Assembly (NCBI RefSeq): GCF_003259255.1
Contig: NZ_QGOL01000009.1
Span: forward strand, 124,001-188,000
Source of the DNA: Algoriphagus litoralis
GTDB lineage: Bacteria; Bacteroidota; Bacteroidia; Cytophagales; Cyclobacteriaceae
Direction of reading: 5' to 3'
Length of the DNA stretch: 64,000 nucleotides
Shown: positions 8,095-18,000 of the stretch, piece after piece
Layout: the number at the start of each line of letters is the position of its first letter
How positions within the stretch are numbered: the stretch's first letter is position 1
The notes under the pieces: model-generated
The model's input: the letters and a program-made list of their open reading frames with translations, nothing else
Database searches by the model: none
Told to the model about the DNA's origin: nothing
Position numbers and translations under genes: made by a program

Positions 8095-10890
8095 ATGAAT
8101 ATTAAGACAGGAGTCATTTTTCTTTTATCATTTTGGTTAGGGCTTGCTGGCTTTGCTCAGGTTACTACCGAACCAGCAGTTCCGAGTGCCTCGGGTAGTG
8201 TTAAGATCATTTATGATGCGTCCCAAGGAACGACCGGGTTAAAAGACTGCAACTGTGATGTCTATATTCATATTGGTGCGGTGACAGGGGGAGAAACTTC
8301 CACTACTTGGGCCATCGTGCCATTTACTTGGGGAACTGCTGATCCTGCAGCCAAAATGACCAAAGTGGATGGACAGGCAAACAAGTACACTTTTGAGCTT
8401 ATACCAAATGAATTTTTCGAAAACCCAAACAACCTCACAATTTTCAGGCTGGGAATGGTCTTCAGAAATGCAGACGGAAGCAGGGAAGGGAAAAGCAGTT
8501 CCAATGGAGATATTTTTGTCAATCTCGCTCAGGGATTTGATGTCTCTTTTGTTTCCCCTGCAGCAACAGGAGCTGTCTCATTGGAAGTGGGAGAAAGCTT
8601 TGAATTCAAAGCCTCAGCTACAGAAACTGCTGATCTGAGTTTTGAATTGGATGGAGTTAAGGTAGCGGAAGCACTCAATTCTCAAGAAATAACATTGAAC
8701 TACACTGCCACTGAAGCGGGCAATTTTGATCTGGTAGCCAAAGCAAAAAAAGGTGATCAAGAAGACAGTCAGACGGTCAATATCGTAGTTTTTTCACCTT
8801 CAGAAACAGCCCCTTTGCCTGTAGGAGCAAAATTGGGCATCAATTACCTATCTGGTACAGAAGTGATTTTGGCGCTGCAAGCACCAGGCAAAAGTCTTGT
8901 CCACGTGATAGGGGACTTCAATGATTGGAAAGTATTGCCTGAGTATCAGATGAAACGAACTCCTGATGGAGAAATCTTCTGGTTGAAAATTTCCAATCTG
9001 GTACCAAAGCAAGAATACATCTTTCAGTATCTCGTGGACGGAAATATCCGAATTGGTGATCCTTTTGCGGACAAAACTTCAGATCCCTTTAATGACCAAG
9101 AAATCATTGACCAAAATCGATACCCTGGTCTCAAGCCTTATCCTGCAGGAAAAACAGAATTTCAAGCTACTTATTTGCAAACTTCCCAAGACCCGTATCC
9201 TTGGAAAAACCTGACGTACGAAAAGCCAAACCCTGAAGAATTGGTGGTGTATGAGCTGCTGGTAAGGGATTTTGATGACCGAAGGACATACAATGCAGTA
9301 ATAGAGCGTTTGGATTACCTCAAAGGATTGGGAGTAAATGCGATCGAACTGATGCCTATCGGTGAATTTGAGGGTAACCTTTCTTGGGGATATAATCCTT
9401 CCTTCTTTTTTGCCCCGGATAAGTATTATGGAACCAAAAATGACCTAAAACGGCTAATCGACGAGGCTCATGGTAAAGGCATTATGATCATTTTGGATAT
9501 GGTGCTCAATCATGCCTTTGGCCAAAACCCAATGGTTCGTCTTTACAATGATGGTGATTATGGAGCACCTACAGAAGATAACCCATGGTTCAACAGAGTA
9601 GCCAAACACCCATTCAATGTGGGTTATGATTTCAACCATGAGAGTAAATACACGCAAGCCTTTGTGGATTCAGTCAACAACTATTGGCTCACGGAATACA
9701 AAGTGGATGGGTTTAGATTTGACCTTTCCAAAGGATTCACGCAAGTGAATTCAGGCGATAATGTCAATATATGGTCTCAGTACGATCCTTCACGAATCAA
9801 AATCTGGAAACACATCTACGATCGAATCAAAGCAAATCATCCGGATGCCTATGTCATCCTGGAACACTTGGCTGCAAATGATGAGGAAAAAGAGCTGGCT
9901 GATTATGGGCTGATGTTTTGGGGAAATATGAATAGAACCTCCAGAAATCTGGCCAAAGGTACCAACGACAACATGGAGTGGGCTTACTTCAAAAATAGGG
10001 GATGGCTAAAGCCAAACTTGATGCCGTATCAGGAATCTCACGATGAAGAGCGGGTGATGTGGGAATCCCTGAATTTTGGGGCAACCTCACCGCTTAATAT
10101 TAAAGCTTTGGAAAATGCCGTCAATCGAAACCAGATCATGACTGCATTCTATTTTACTATTCCCGGTCCCAAGATGCTGTGGCAATTTGGAGAATTTGGA
10201 TATGATCAGGAGCTCAACAATGACCGCCTTGGAATCAAACCAACCAAATGGGAGTATTTGAATGATCCCGAAAGAATCCGTCTCTTCAAGTTGTATCAGG
10301 AAATGATCAAGCTGAAAAGCGAACATGATGTTTTTAATAATCCAACCACAGCAACCCTTAACCTAGGTCCAACTTTCAAATCCATTTATCTGGATCATCC
10401 TGAAATGGATGTTGTACTTTTTGGGAATTTTGATCTTAATTCTAAAGGAAATCAACTGTTCTCATTTCCTCGAGTAGGGAAATGGTACAATTATTTTACG
10501 GGTGAAGAGCTCAATGTCACAACTGCCCAAGTTTCTTTTGGCTTGCGACCCAATGAGTTTTATCTCTTTACCGACAAGCCACTCCCCAAACCGGAGTCGG
10601 GCATTCTACAGCAGGATTTTGTGACTTCAATTCCTGAAATCATTCCGGTAGGAGATTTTAAAGTTTATCCTGTTCCTACTTCGGCCAAGTTGACTGTGAA
10701 GCTTCCTCAAGATATGATTCAGGCTAATTATCGGATCGTGGATATGGCCGGCAGAGTAGTAATTGATGGTCAAACTGGCAAAGGAGAGCAGATTTTAGAT
10801 TTTGATCTAAGCGGAATTCAGGCAGGGATTTATATCTTTGAGGCTTTCGATACAAAACGGGTGCTACATAAGCGCTTCATCAAAGAATAA
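8095..10890 (+). CDS. T9SS-exported GH13 alpha-amylase with CBM48-like module
   Basis: A 931-residue multidomain amylase. A Sec signal peptide (residues 1-22, ending GFAQ) is followed by an N-terminal beta module and an Ig-like linker to about 240. A CBM48/E-set domain follows (VIGDFNDW at about 270; GDPFADKTSDPF). The GH13 barrel runs from about 379 with all key regions: DMVLNHAFG, DGFRFDLSKG (nucleophile Asp543), VILEHLA (acid/base Glu590) and QESHDEERV (Asp650). The last ~80 residues form a type IX secretion sorting domain (FKVYPVPTS; GIYIFEAF; final KRFIKE). It probably acts on starch or glycogen outside the cell or on its surface. It is 91 bp downstream of the SusE-like gene and 18 bp upstream of the aldolase. 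Confidence 0.92.
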   Translation: MNIKTGVIFLLSFWLGLAGFAQVTTEPAVPSASGSVKIIYDASQGTTGLKDCNCDVYIHIGAVTGGETSTTWAIVPFTWGTADPAAKMTKVDGQANKYTFELIPNEFFENPNNLTIFRLGMVFRNADGSREGKSSSNGDIFVNLAQGFDVSFVSPAATGAVSLEVGESFEFKASATETADLSFELDGVKVAEALNSQEITLNYTATEAGNFDLVAKAKKGDQEDSQTVNIVVFSPSETAPLPVGAKLGINYLSGTEVILALQAPGKSLVHVIGDFNDWKVLPEYQMKRTPDGEIFWLKISNLVPKQEYIFQYLVDGNIRIGDPFADKTSDPFNDQEIIDQNRYPGLKPYPAGKTEFQATYLQTSQDPYPWKNLTYEKPNPEELVVYELLVRDFDDRRTYNAVIERLDYLKGLGVNAIELMPIGEFEGNLSWGYNPSFFFAPDKYYGTKNDLKRLIDEAHGKGIMIILDMVLNHAFGQNPMVRLYNDGDYGAPTEDNPWFNRVAKHPFNVGYDFNHESKYTQAFVDSVNNYWLTEYKVDGFRFDLSKGFTQVNSGDNVNIWSQYDPSRIKIWKHIYDRIKANHPDAYVILEHLAANDEEKELADYGLMFWGNMNRTSRNLAKGTNDNMEWAYFKNRGWLKPNLMPYQESHDEERVMWESLNFGATSPLNIKALENAVNRNQIMTAFYFTIPGPKMLWQFGEFGYDQELNNDRLGIKPTKWEYLNDPERIRLFKLYQEMIKLKSEHDVFNNPTTATLNLGPTFKSIYLDHPEMDVVLFGNFDLNSKGNQLFSFPRVGKWYNYFTGEELNVTTAQVSFGLRPNEFYLFTDKPLPKPESGILQQDFVTSIPEIIPVGDFKVYPVPTSAKLTVKLPQDMIQANYRIVDMAGRVVIDGQTGKGEQILDFDLSGIQAGIYIFEAFDTKRVLHKRFIKE

Positions 10891-10908
10891 CCAAACCTAA
10901 TTCAAAAC

Positions 10909-11970
10909 ATGAAATTTAAACCTGGAGTAAAATACGGAAACGAGCTTCGCGACCTGTACGCTTACGCAAAAGAGAATGAATTTGCGATGCCAGCAGTCAA
11001 TGTGATAGGTTCCAATTCAGTGAACGCTGTGCTGGAAACAGCCAAAAAGGTAAATTCACCTGTGATCATTCAGTTTTCAAATGGAGGAGCCCAGTTTTTT
11101 GCAGGAAAAGGCCTGGCAAATGATAAGCAGCAAGCAAGCATAGCCGGTGGGATTTCTGGAGCGCATCACGTTCACCAAATGGCAGAAGCCTATGGTGTAC
11201 CTGTGATCTTGCATACAGATCATGCCGCTTTGAAGCTATTGCCTTGGATTGATGGCTTGCTTGAAGCGGGTAAAGCATACCATGCAGCCTACAAAAGACC
11301 TCTCTACAGCTCGCATATGTTGGATCTTTCCGAAGAGCCTCTTCACGAAAACATAGAAATCTCCTGCAAATACTTCAAAGAATTCACCAAACTGGACATG
11401 GCCATCGAAATCGAACTGGGTGTAACCGGTGGTGAGGAAGATGGGGTAGACAATTCCGATGTAGATTCATCCAAATTGTATACTCAGCCTGAGGAAGTAG
11501 CCTATGCTTATGATCAATTGAAGGAGATCGGGGATCTGTTCACCATTGCTGCTGCTTTTGGCAACGTACACGGTGTTTACAAGCCTGGAAATGTGAGTTT
11601 GAAGCCGATTATTCTGAAAAACTCCCAGGATTTCATCAATAAGAAATACGGTACTACAGGCAAACCGCTAAACTTTGTTTTCCATGGTGGATCAGGATCT
11701 ACCGTAGAGGAGATCCGTGAAGCAAATAGCTATGGATCGATCAAAATGAACATCGATACGGACATGCAATGGGCGATGTGGGAAGGTATTCTGAATTATT
11801 ACAAGAAAAATGAAGGCTATCTCCAATCTCAGCTGGGAAATCCTGAGGGACCAGACAGTCCAAATAAGAAATATTATGATCCGCGCAATTGGTTGAGAAA
11901 GGGCGAAGAGAACTTTGTGAAGCGTCTCGAGCTTGCTTTTGACATGCTCAATGCTGTGGGAAGAAATTAA
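10909..11970 (+). CDS. fbaA: Class II fructose-bisphosphate aldolase
   Basis: A 353-residue cytoplasmic zinc-dependent aldolase interconverting fructose-1,6-bisphosphate with dihydroxyacetone phosphate and glyceraldehyde-3-phosphate. It has the class IIa pattern: HTDHAA for metal and catalytic residues (about 105-110), IEIELGVTGGEEDG, the metal-binding NVHGVYKPGNV and the phosphate-binding FHGGSGS. Length matches E. coli FbaA (359). It starts 18 bp after the T9SS amylase stop and is followed by a terminator, so it is co-transcribed with glucan-degradation genes, an unusual setting for a glycolytic gene. Assignment is firm; whether it is the only aldolase of the cell cannot be judged. Confidence 0.96.
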   Translation: MKFKPGVKYGNELRDLYAYAKENEFAMPAVNVIGSNSVNAVLETAKKVNSPVIIQFSNGGAQFFAGKGLANDKQQASIAGGISGAHHVHQMAEAYGVPVILHTDHAALKLLPWIDGLLEAGKAYHAAYKRPLYSSHMLDLSEEPLHENIEISCKYFKEFTKLDMAIEIELGVTGGEEDGVDNSDVDSSKLYTQPEEVAYAYDQLKEIGDLFTIAAAFGNVHGVYKPGNVSLKPIILKNSQDFINKKYGTTGKPLNFVFHGGSGSTVEEIREANSYGSIKMNIDTDMQWAMWEGILNYYKKNEGYLQSQLGNPEGPDSPNKKYYDPRNWLRKGEENFVKRLELAFDMLNAVGRN

Positions 11971-11991
11971 ACCAAATTTTACCCAACCTAG

Positions 11992-12024
11992 GAAAAAGTC
12001 ACTTCAACAGGGTGACTTTTTCTG
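11992..12024 (+). terminator. Rho-independent terminator after the aldolase gene
   Basis: An 11-bp perfect stem GAAAAAGTCAC / GTGACTTTTTC with a 9-nt loop and a short U-run contained in the 3' arm. It separates the aldolase from the second GH13 gene. Confidence 0.75.
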
Positions 12025-12035
12025 TTAAATAAGTT

Positions 12036-13592
12036 ATGATGAAACAAACCCTGTTAATCCCATCCATTTTGGCACTTGCGCTTTTTTCCTCCTGCGAAAA
12101 AGAAGAAACCCCAGCAGTCAAAAACTACTGGCCTGAGGCTGGTGTGACCTATGAGATTTTTGTACAATCCTTCTATGATTCCAATGGTGACAGCATTGGC
12201 GATTTCAATGGAGTGACGCAGAAACTCGACTATGTCAAAGAATTAGGGGCAAATGCGATCTGGTTTATGCCAATTATGCCTTCGCCAACCTATCACAAGT
12301 ATGATGTGACGGATTACAAAGCGGTTCATCCTGACTATGGTACAATGGATGATTTCAAAAAACTCCTCGAAGAAGCACACAAGCGGGATATCAAGATTGT
12401 GATCGATATGATTATCAACCATACCGGAAGTGACCATCCTTGGTTTATTGAGGCGAAATCCGGCCGCGATAACCCTTATCGGGATTATTATGTTTGGGCG
12501 CAAAAGGACACAATTGCAGACTTTTTGAATAAGAAAACGATTACTCTGGATTCGGATAATATCCGTCAATGGCATGATCCTGGACAGGGCGAGGACTATT
12601 ACTATGGATTCTTCTGGGGAGGAATGCCCGATCTGAACTTTGACAACCCCAAAGTAAGAGAGGAAATCTATGAAATCGGTCGATTTTGGCTGGAGGACAT
12701 AGGAGTGGATGGATTTAGACTGGATGCTGCAAAGCACATTTTTCCAGATGATCGTCCACTGGACAATCATACATTTTGGAAGGAGTTTCGTGAGAAAATG
12801 GTAGCCATCAAACCAGACGTTTACCTCGTTGGCGAGGTCTATGACAAAAAGGAAATCGTAGCACCCTATCTTCCAGGATTACCTGCACTCTTCAATTTCG
12901 ATTTCCATTACACGCTGTTGGAGACCATGAATACCGAAAACGGTATGCTATTGGCAAATAAGCAAAAGGAGGTTCTGGACTTTTATCAGGCGATTACACC
13001 GAGTTTTATCGATGCAACATTTTCTTCCAATCATGATCAGCCTAGGATTCTAAATGAACTGGGTTCTGATCCTGCCAAATACAAACAAGCCATCGCCATT
13101 CTGTTGACCATGCCGGGTGCGCCTTATTTGTATTACGGAGAGGAAATCGGTATGCTCGGTTTGAAGCCTGACGAGCACATCAGGGAGCCATTTCTTTGGG
13201 ATAAAAAATCAAAGGACACCGGCCGGGCCCAATGGATCAAGCCAAAATATTCCAAAGACTCCACAGTGGTTCCCTTGGAATTGCAGAGAGCTGATCCTAG
13301 CAGCTACTTCAATCACTACAAAACCTTAATCCAACTCAGAAACTCCTATCCAGCGCTAGCTTTGGGGAATTTGATGCTTCCTGAAACCGAACTGCCAAAA
13401 ACTGTGATGGCCTACCATAGAAATACTGGCGGGCAGGAGATTTTCGTCGTTCACAACGTAGGAAAAGCACCAGTAGAAATTGAGGTCCCGGAAGGTTTCG
13501 AAGAAGTGATTTTCAGCTTAGGAGAGACAGCGTTAAGTTCAGGAAAGTTGAAATTGTCGGGAAATTCAAGTCAGGTATTTCTTAAAAAGTAA
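12036..13592 (+). CDS. Lipoprotein GH13 alpha-amylase / alpha-glucosidase
   Basis: A 518-residue GH13 enzyme with a lipoprotein signal (LFSSCEK, Cys20). The barrel begins almost at once (YEIFVQSFYDSNGD, about 40). Key regions are DMIINHTG, DGFRLDAAKH (nucleophile Asp230), YLVGEVYD (acid/base Glu267) and FSSNHDQPR (Asp334). A DSNGDSIGD calcium-type loop near the N-terminus resembles oligo-1,6-glucosidase and amylase families. It likely sits in the periplasm or on the outer membrane and processes oligosaccharides released by the exported amylase. ATG at 12036 or 12039 are equally possible. A strong terminator follows. Exact linkage specificity is not readable by eye. Confidence 0.93.
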   Translation: MMKQTLLIPSILALALFSSCEKEETPAVKNYWPEAGVTYEIFVQSFYDSNGDSIGDFNGVTQKLDYVKELGANAIWFMPIMPSPTYHKYDVTDYKAVHPDYGTMDDFKKLLEEAHKRDIKIVIDMIINHTGSDHPWFIEAKSGRDNPYRDYYVWAQKDTIADFLNKKTITLDSDNIRQWHDPGQGEDYYYGFFWGGMPDLNFDNPKVREEIYEIGRFWLEDIGVDGFRLDAAKHIFPDDRPLDNHTFWKEFREKMVAIKPDVYLVGEVYDKKEIVAPYLPGLPALFNFDFHYTLLETMNTENGMLLANKQKEVLDFYQAITPSFIDATFSSNHDQPRILNELGSDPAKYKQAIAILLTMPGAPYLYYGEEIGMLGLKPDEHIREPFLWDKKSKDTGRAQWIKPKYSKDSTVVPLELQRADPSSYFNHYKTLIQLRNSYPALALGNLMLPETELPKTVMAYHRNTGGQEIFVVHNVGKAPVEIEVPEGFEEVIFSLGETALSSGKLKLSGNSSQVFLKK

Positions 13593-13596
13593 AACC

Positions 13597-13627
13597 AAAG
13601 GAGGTGTTTCACCTCCTTTTTTGTTTT
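13597..13627 (+). terminator. Rho-independent terminator after the lipoprotein amylase
   Basis: A perfect 10-bp stem AAAGGAGGTG / CACCTCCTTT with a TTT loop, followed by a T-rich run. It closes the plus-strand glucan unit. Confidence 0.9.
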
Positions 13628-13701
13628 TAGGCAATCCAAAATCGAGACGCTCCGAACGAATTGAAGAAAATCAAAGTTGGAAGTGAGTAGTGAAAGATGA
13701 A

Positions 13702-14718
13702 ATGAAAGATTCTATTCCGTATTCCATATTAGATTTAGCCATTCTCCGAAAAAACGCTGATGCGGCTGATGCTTATCACAGGAGTTTGGACTTGGCCCAG
13801 CATGCCGAAGCATGGGGGTATTCCCGATTTTGGCTTGCCGAACACCACAATATGTCCAGCGTCGGTAGTTCCGCTCCGATGATCCTGATGGGGAATATCG
13901 CGGGAGGTACAAGCAAAATACGCGTAGGCTCAGGTGGAATTATGCTGCCTAATCACAGTCCGCTAATGGTTGCTGAGCAGATAGGGACACTGGAAACTTT
14001 ATATCCCGGCCGAATTGATTTGGGCTTGGGCAGGGCACCAGGTACTGATCAAAAAACTGCTTCTGCACTTCGAAGAGGCAGGGTGGAAACTGTCAATGAT
14101 TTCCCGCAGGATCTGGAGGATCTTCAACTTTACTTTTCTTTGGAAAATTCTCGATCGGAGGTAAGAGCTTTTCCAGCAGAAGGACTTGAGGTCCCGATTT
14201 ACCTGTTGGGATCAAGTATGAGCAGTGCCGTATTGGCTGCAGAAAAAGGACTGCCGTATGTTTTTGCGAGTCACTTTGCTCCGACTTATTTTTTACAGGC
14301 TATTAGATATTATCAGACTAATTTCAAACCTTCTGAACAATGGAAGGAACCGTATGCGATTGCCTGCGTCAATGTAATCGCTGCGGAAACAGATGAAGAA
14401 GCAAATTTTTTAGTTACCTCATTTTATCAAATGGCACTTGGGATCATTCGGGGCAAATCTTATCCGCTGATGCCACCTGTGGATGATATGAGTGAGGTGT
14501 GGACCGCGCAGGAGGCTGCTGCAATTCAGAATATGATGGCGGTGACATTTGTAGGTTCAAAGGAAACTATTGCCGCAGGTCTGGAGGATCTGATCAAATT
14601 TACCAAGGTCAATGAATTGATGATTACGACCAATATCTATGATCACGAAGCGCGATTAAAGTCATTTGAAATCACTGCCGAAGTGATGAAGGAAATGAAT
14701 TTAGATCGAGTAGGTTGA
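13702..14718 (+). CDS. Luciferase-like (LLM class) flavin-dependent oxidoreductase
   Basis: A 338-residue cytoplasmic monooxygenase-fold protein. The N-terminus [34 protein letters not shown] and [11 protein letters not shown] are the usual signature blocks of the bacterial luciferase superfamily, which uses FMNH2 or F420. The ATG at 13702 matches typical family N-termini; a GTG at 13690 in the same frame is possible. It stands alone between the glucan locus and the giant CHAT gene, with a 362-bp gap after it. The substrate is unknown. Confidence 0.9.
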   Translation: MKDSIPYSILDLAILRKNADAADAYHRSLDLAQHAEAWGYSRFWLAEHHNMSSVGSSAPMILMGNIAGGTSKIRVGSGGIMLPNHSPLMVAEQIGTLETLYPGRIDLGLGRAPGTDQKTASALRRGRVETVNDFPQDLEDLQLYFSLENSRSEVRAFPAEGLEVPIYLLGSSMSSAVLAAEKGLPYVFASHFAPTYFLQAIRYYQTNFKPSEQWKEPYAIACVNVIAAETDEEANFLVTSFYQMALGIIRGKSYPLMPPVDDMSEVWTAQEAAAIQNMMAVTFVGSKETIAAGLEDLIKFTKVNELMITTNIYDHEARLKSFEITAEVMKEMNLDRVG

Positions 14719-15080
14719 GTTGTTAAGCTGATCATTTTTTCTGCTTTGCTTGGATAGCATTAATACAAAAATGCTTCTATTTCTGAAAAACATATTTTTT
14801 TCCTGATTTTTTATTGATGCATCTAGCTCAAATTAGGTTTTGGAATTGCTGACAGTCTATCGAAAATTCAGCTGTTTTTCCCGATCGGGTCCCTTTTACT
14901 TTATTAGTAGTCTGAAATAACCCTGACCTGTTTTTTGTATTCTTTTAAATAACTGGTTAGCTTTAATTGATTGTATATCTAACGCTTAGCCAGCTAATTC
15001 TCGGTGCAACGACTTTTTAAAGTGCCCTGATGATTACCTGGATTTTTAATTGAATGCCGATTTTTAACACCTAACACCTT
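14719..15080. other. Gene-free 362-bp gap upstream of the CHAT gene
   Basis: No credible ORF on either strand and no tRNA-like or repeated structure seen. It should contain the promoter of the 1799-residue gene, but I could not pick a clear TAnnTTTG box with a paired -33 element. Confidence 0.5.
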
Positions 15081-18000
15081 ATGTCAACACTCAAAATCAA
15101 ATTACGCGGGCAAGAATTGCCAAAGGAAGTTTCCCAGATTGAGGATCAGTCACTTGAATTTTATAATGTTAGGAGGACTTTTTCAGTGGAGAGCTCCACG
15201 AGAAGTGATGTCCCTGAGCAGGTATTGGAACTGAATGATGACGAGATTCTTGAGCTCGACTTTGATGACAATACTTTCTGGCTGGGGGATGCTGATTCGA
15301 TCAAACAGATTTTTTCAAAAGAACTGAAGCGGAGTGGGGAAGGAGAGGAGATTTACCTCACAGGTGACATTGAAACAGACGAACAGGATCGAAGTTTGGT
15401 CCAGAAAGTAGTCATCAAGGCTGCCAAGGTTTTTGTAAAAAACAAGGTCATCCGCCCAGGGATTCGTACACTGGCTACCAAAGCTGAAAATGCCGCATTG
15501 AAGTTTGCCGGAAAGCCATTTGATCAGGTGGGCCCAGCTATGATTTTATCCGTGTCTAAAGACTTTGATCTAGTCGAAACAGACTTTTCAAAACTGGATA
15601 CAACCAAAAAAAGTCTACTGCTCATACACGGAACTGGATCCTCGTCTTTGGGATCTTTCGGAGAGATGAAAGGTACAGAGGAGTGGAATAAGTTAGTGGA
15701 TTACTATGGAGGGACTAATCTATTTGCATTGCAGCATCGGACACTGACTTGCAGTCCTTTGCAAAATGTGTTGGCGGCATTTGAGGCCTTACCTAGCGGA
15801 ATCACGCTGGATTTGATTACCCATTCCAGAGGTGGTTTGGTGGCAGATTTGCTGGCCAGATTCGCCTCGCATCCTGATGGATTTGGTGCAGATGAGTTGG
15901 ATGTTTTGAAGGAAAATGAGCGGGAAACTGACCTGACAACCATAGCAGAACTGGCTAAAGTTGCCAAATCTAAAAAAATCACCATTGATCGGGTCATTCG
16001 GGTAGCTTGTCCTGCCAATGGAACCACACTGGCTTCTCAGCGAATGGATATGTTTCTCAATGTGACCATCAACCTCCTGGGAGGGGCGATAGGCGGAGTG
16101 ACCAATCCGATTTTCAATTCCCTGAAAGAGCTCGTGTTGGCAACTGTTGAGACAAAAGATGATGTCTCTGTTTTGCCAGGTCTAGAGTCCATGAACCCTG
16201 AGTCCCCATTTATCAAAGTGCTCAATTTTCAGGGGACTGAGAAAAAAATTGATTCCCATCTGATCGTCATAGCTGGCAGCAGCGAACTTAGCTTGACGTT
16301 CAAAAGCTTGTTGGTATTGGTAGGGAAGTTCTTCTTCAGAGGGAAAAATGATCTCGTCGTAGACACCGCCAGTATGGAATTTGGGGCGCTTCGAAAAGAA
16401 GGGAACGTGTATCTCTTTTTGGAAGAAACAGGGAAAATTGACCACATCACCTATTTCAAGACTCCCAAAATCAGAAAGATCATTCAGACTGGGCTATTGG
16501 GCAATTTGGAAGAATTTACCGGTACCAAGAGAACAGATGATATCACTTTTGTAAGAGGTGGAAGTGTGCTGGAGGGAGGTACGTACATGGGAACAGAAGT
16601 CACAGGCAAGAGACCGATTCTTGTCCTCCTGCCCGGTATCATGGGATCTAATCTCAAAGACAAGGATAATTTGTTGTGGATTAATTATGGACGCTTTTTG
16701 CTTGGTCATCTCAAAGGCCTAAAGCCATCCGAAAATGATGGGATTGACCCGGATTCACTTATCAAGACCTCCTACATGGATTTGGGTGAATACTTGAAGA
16801 AAAATTACGACATCGTCGCATTTCCCTTTGACTGGAGACTCAGTATGAAGGGCAATGCAGCACTTTTGAATCAAAAAATTGAAGAGCTTCTAGAATACCA
16901 AGTGCCAATCAAAATGGTTGGGCATAGCATGGGTGGTGTCTTGACCAGGGATTTTATATTGTACCATCCTGAGACCTATGCGAAACTAAAGGTAGTCCCA
17001 GGCTTCAAAATTCTATTCCTCGGTTCTCCACTGGGGGGGTCCTACCGCATTCCTTATGTGCTTTTTGGAAAAGACGGAATTATCAAGTTATTGGCAAAAA
17101 TTGACATCAGAAATTCATCCAAAGAGCTGTTGACTATTTTCGTCAATTTCCCAGGGATTTTGGCGTTACTTCCCATCAACTGGTCAGGAAAGCATGATTT
17201 CTCGGATCGTTCCTTTTGGGAGAAGCTTCGCAAAGCTTCCGGAGATGATTCGTGGCCTATTCCCAGCGAATCTGACCTCAAGGAATTTGGAGAATACCAG
17301 AATTTGGTATTGCAGCAGAAAGGAAAGATTGACTATGACCAGATTTATTACATCGCTGGACAAAGCAGGAAGAAAAAATCAACCATCTCAGATCTTGAGA
17401 TTCGGGATGGTAACCTGACTTTTATTGCGACTAATCAAGGAGATGAAAGTGTGACCTGGGAAAGTGGAATCCCAAAAGAAATCATCGAACAAGACCATCT
17501 TTACTATGCCAATGTCACCCATGGTGGACTTTCCAACCAGAAAAAAATATTTGGAGCCATCGAGGATATTTTGAATCAGGGTAAAACGGGACGTTTGCAA
17601 AATAGCCTTCCTTTAGCCCGGGGAAATACAAAAAGTTTCGAGGCAAAAGAAGAGGAGATTTTTGATTTGAGCAAACAAAACACAATTCAAACCTTACTGG
17701 GGCTTGGTCAGGATGGAGAAGCAATAGACTATGAGACACCGATTCAGGTCAAAGTTTGCCATGGAGATTTGGTTCATGCAGAATACCCCGTTTTAGCCGG
17801 CCATTTCAATTTTGATGCGATCCTGACTACAGAAAAGGTAATTGATAAAAAATTGGACGGGGAATTGACTCGACTGCTCAACTTGGGCTTATATCCAGGT
17901 CCGATCGGGACCCACCAAATTGTACTCTCCAAAGATGTAACGAATGTGGACCGGGAGTTTAAAGGTGCTGTAATCGTGGGTATGGGTGTGCCGGGTGAAT

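Noticed and set aside
12243-12770. Minus-strand ORF of 175 codons inside the lipoprotein GH13 gene
   Set aside because: It is entirely antisense to the conserved catalytic region of GH13 and has no family features.
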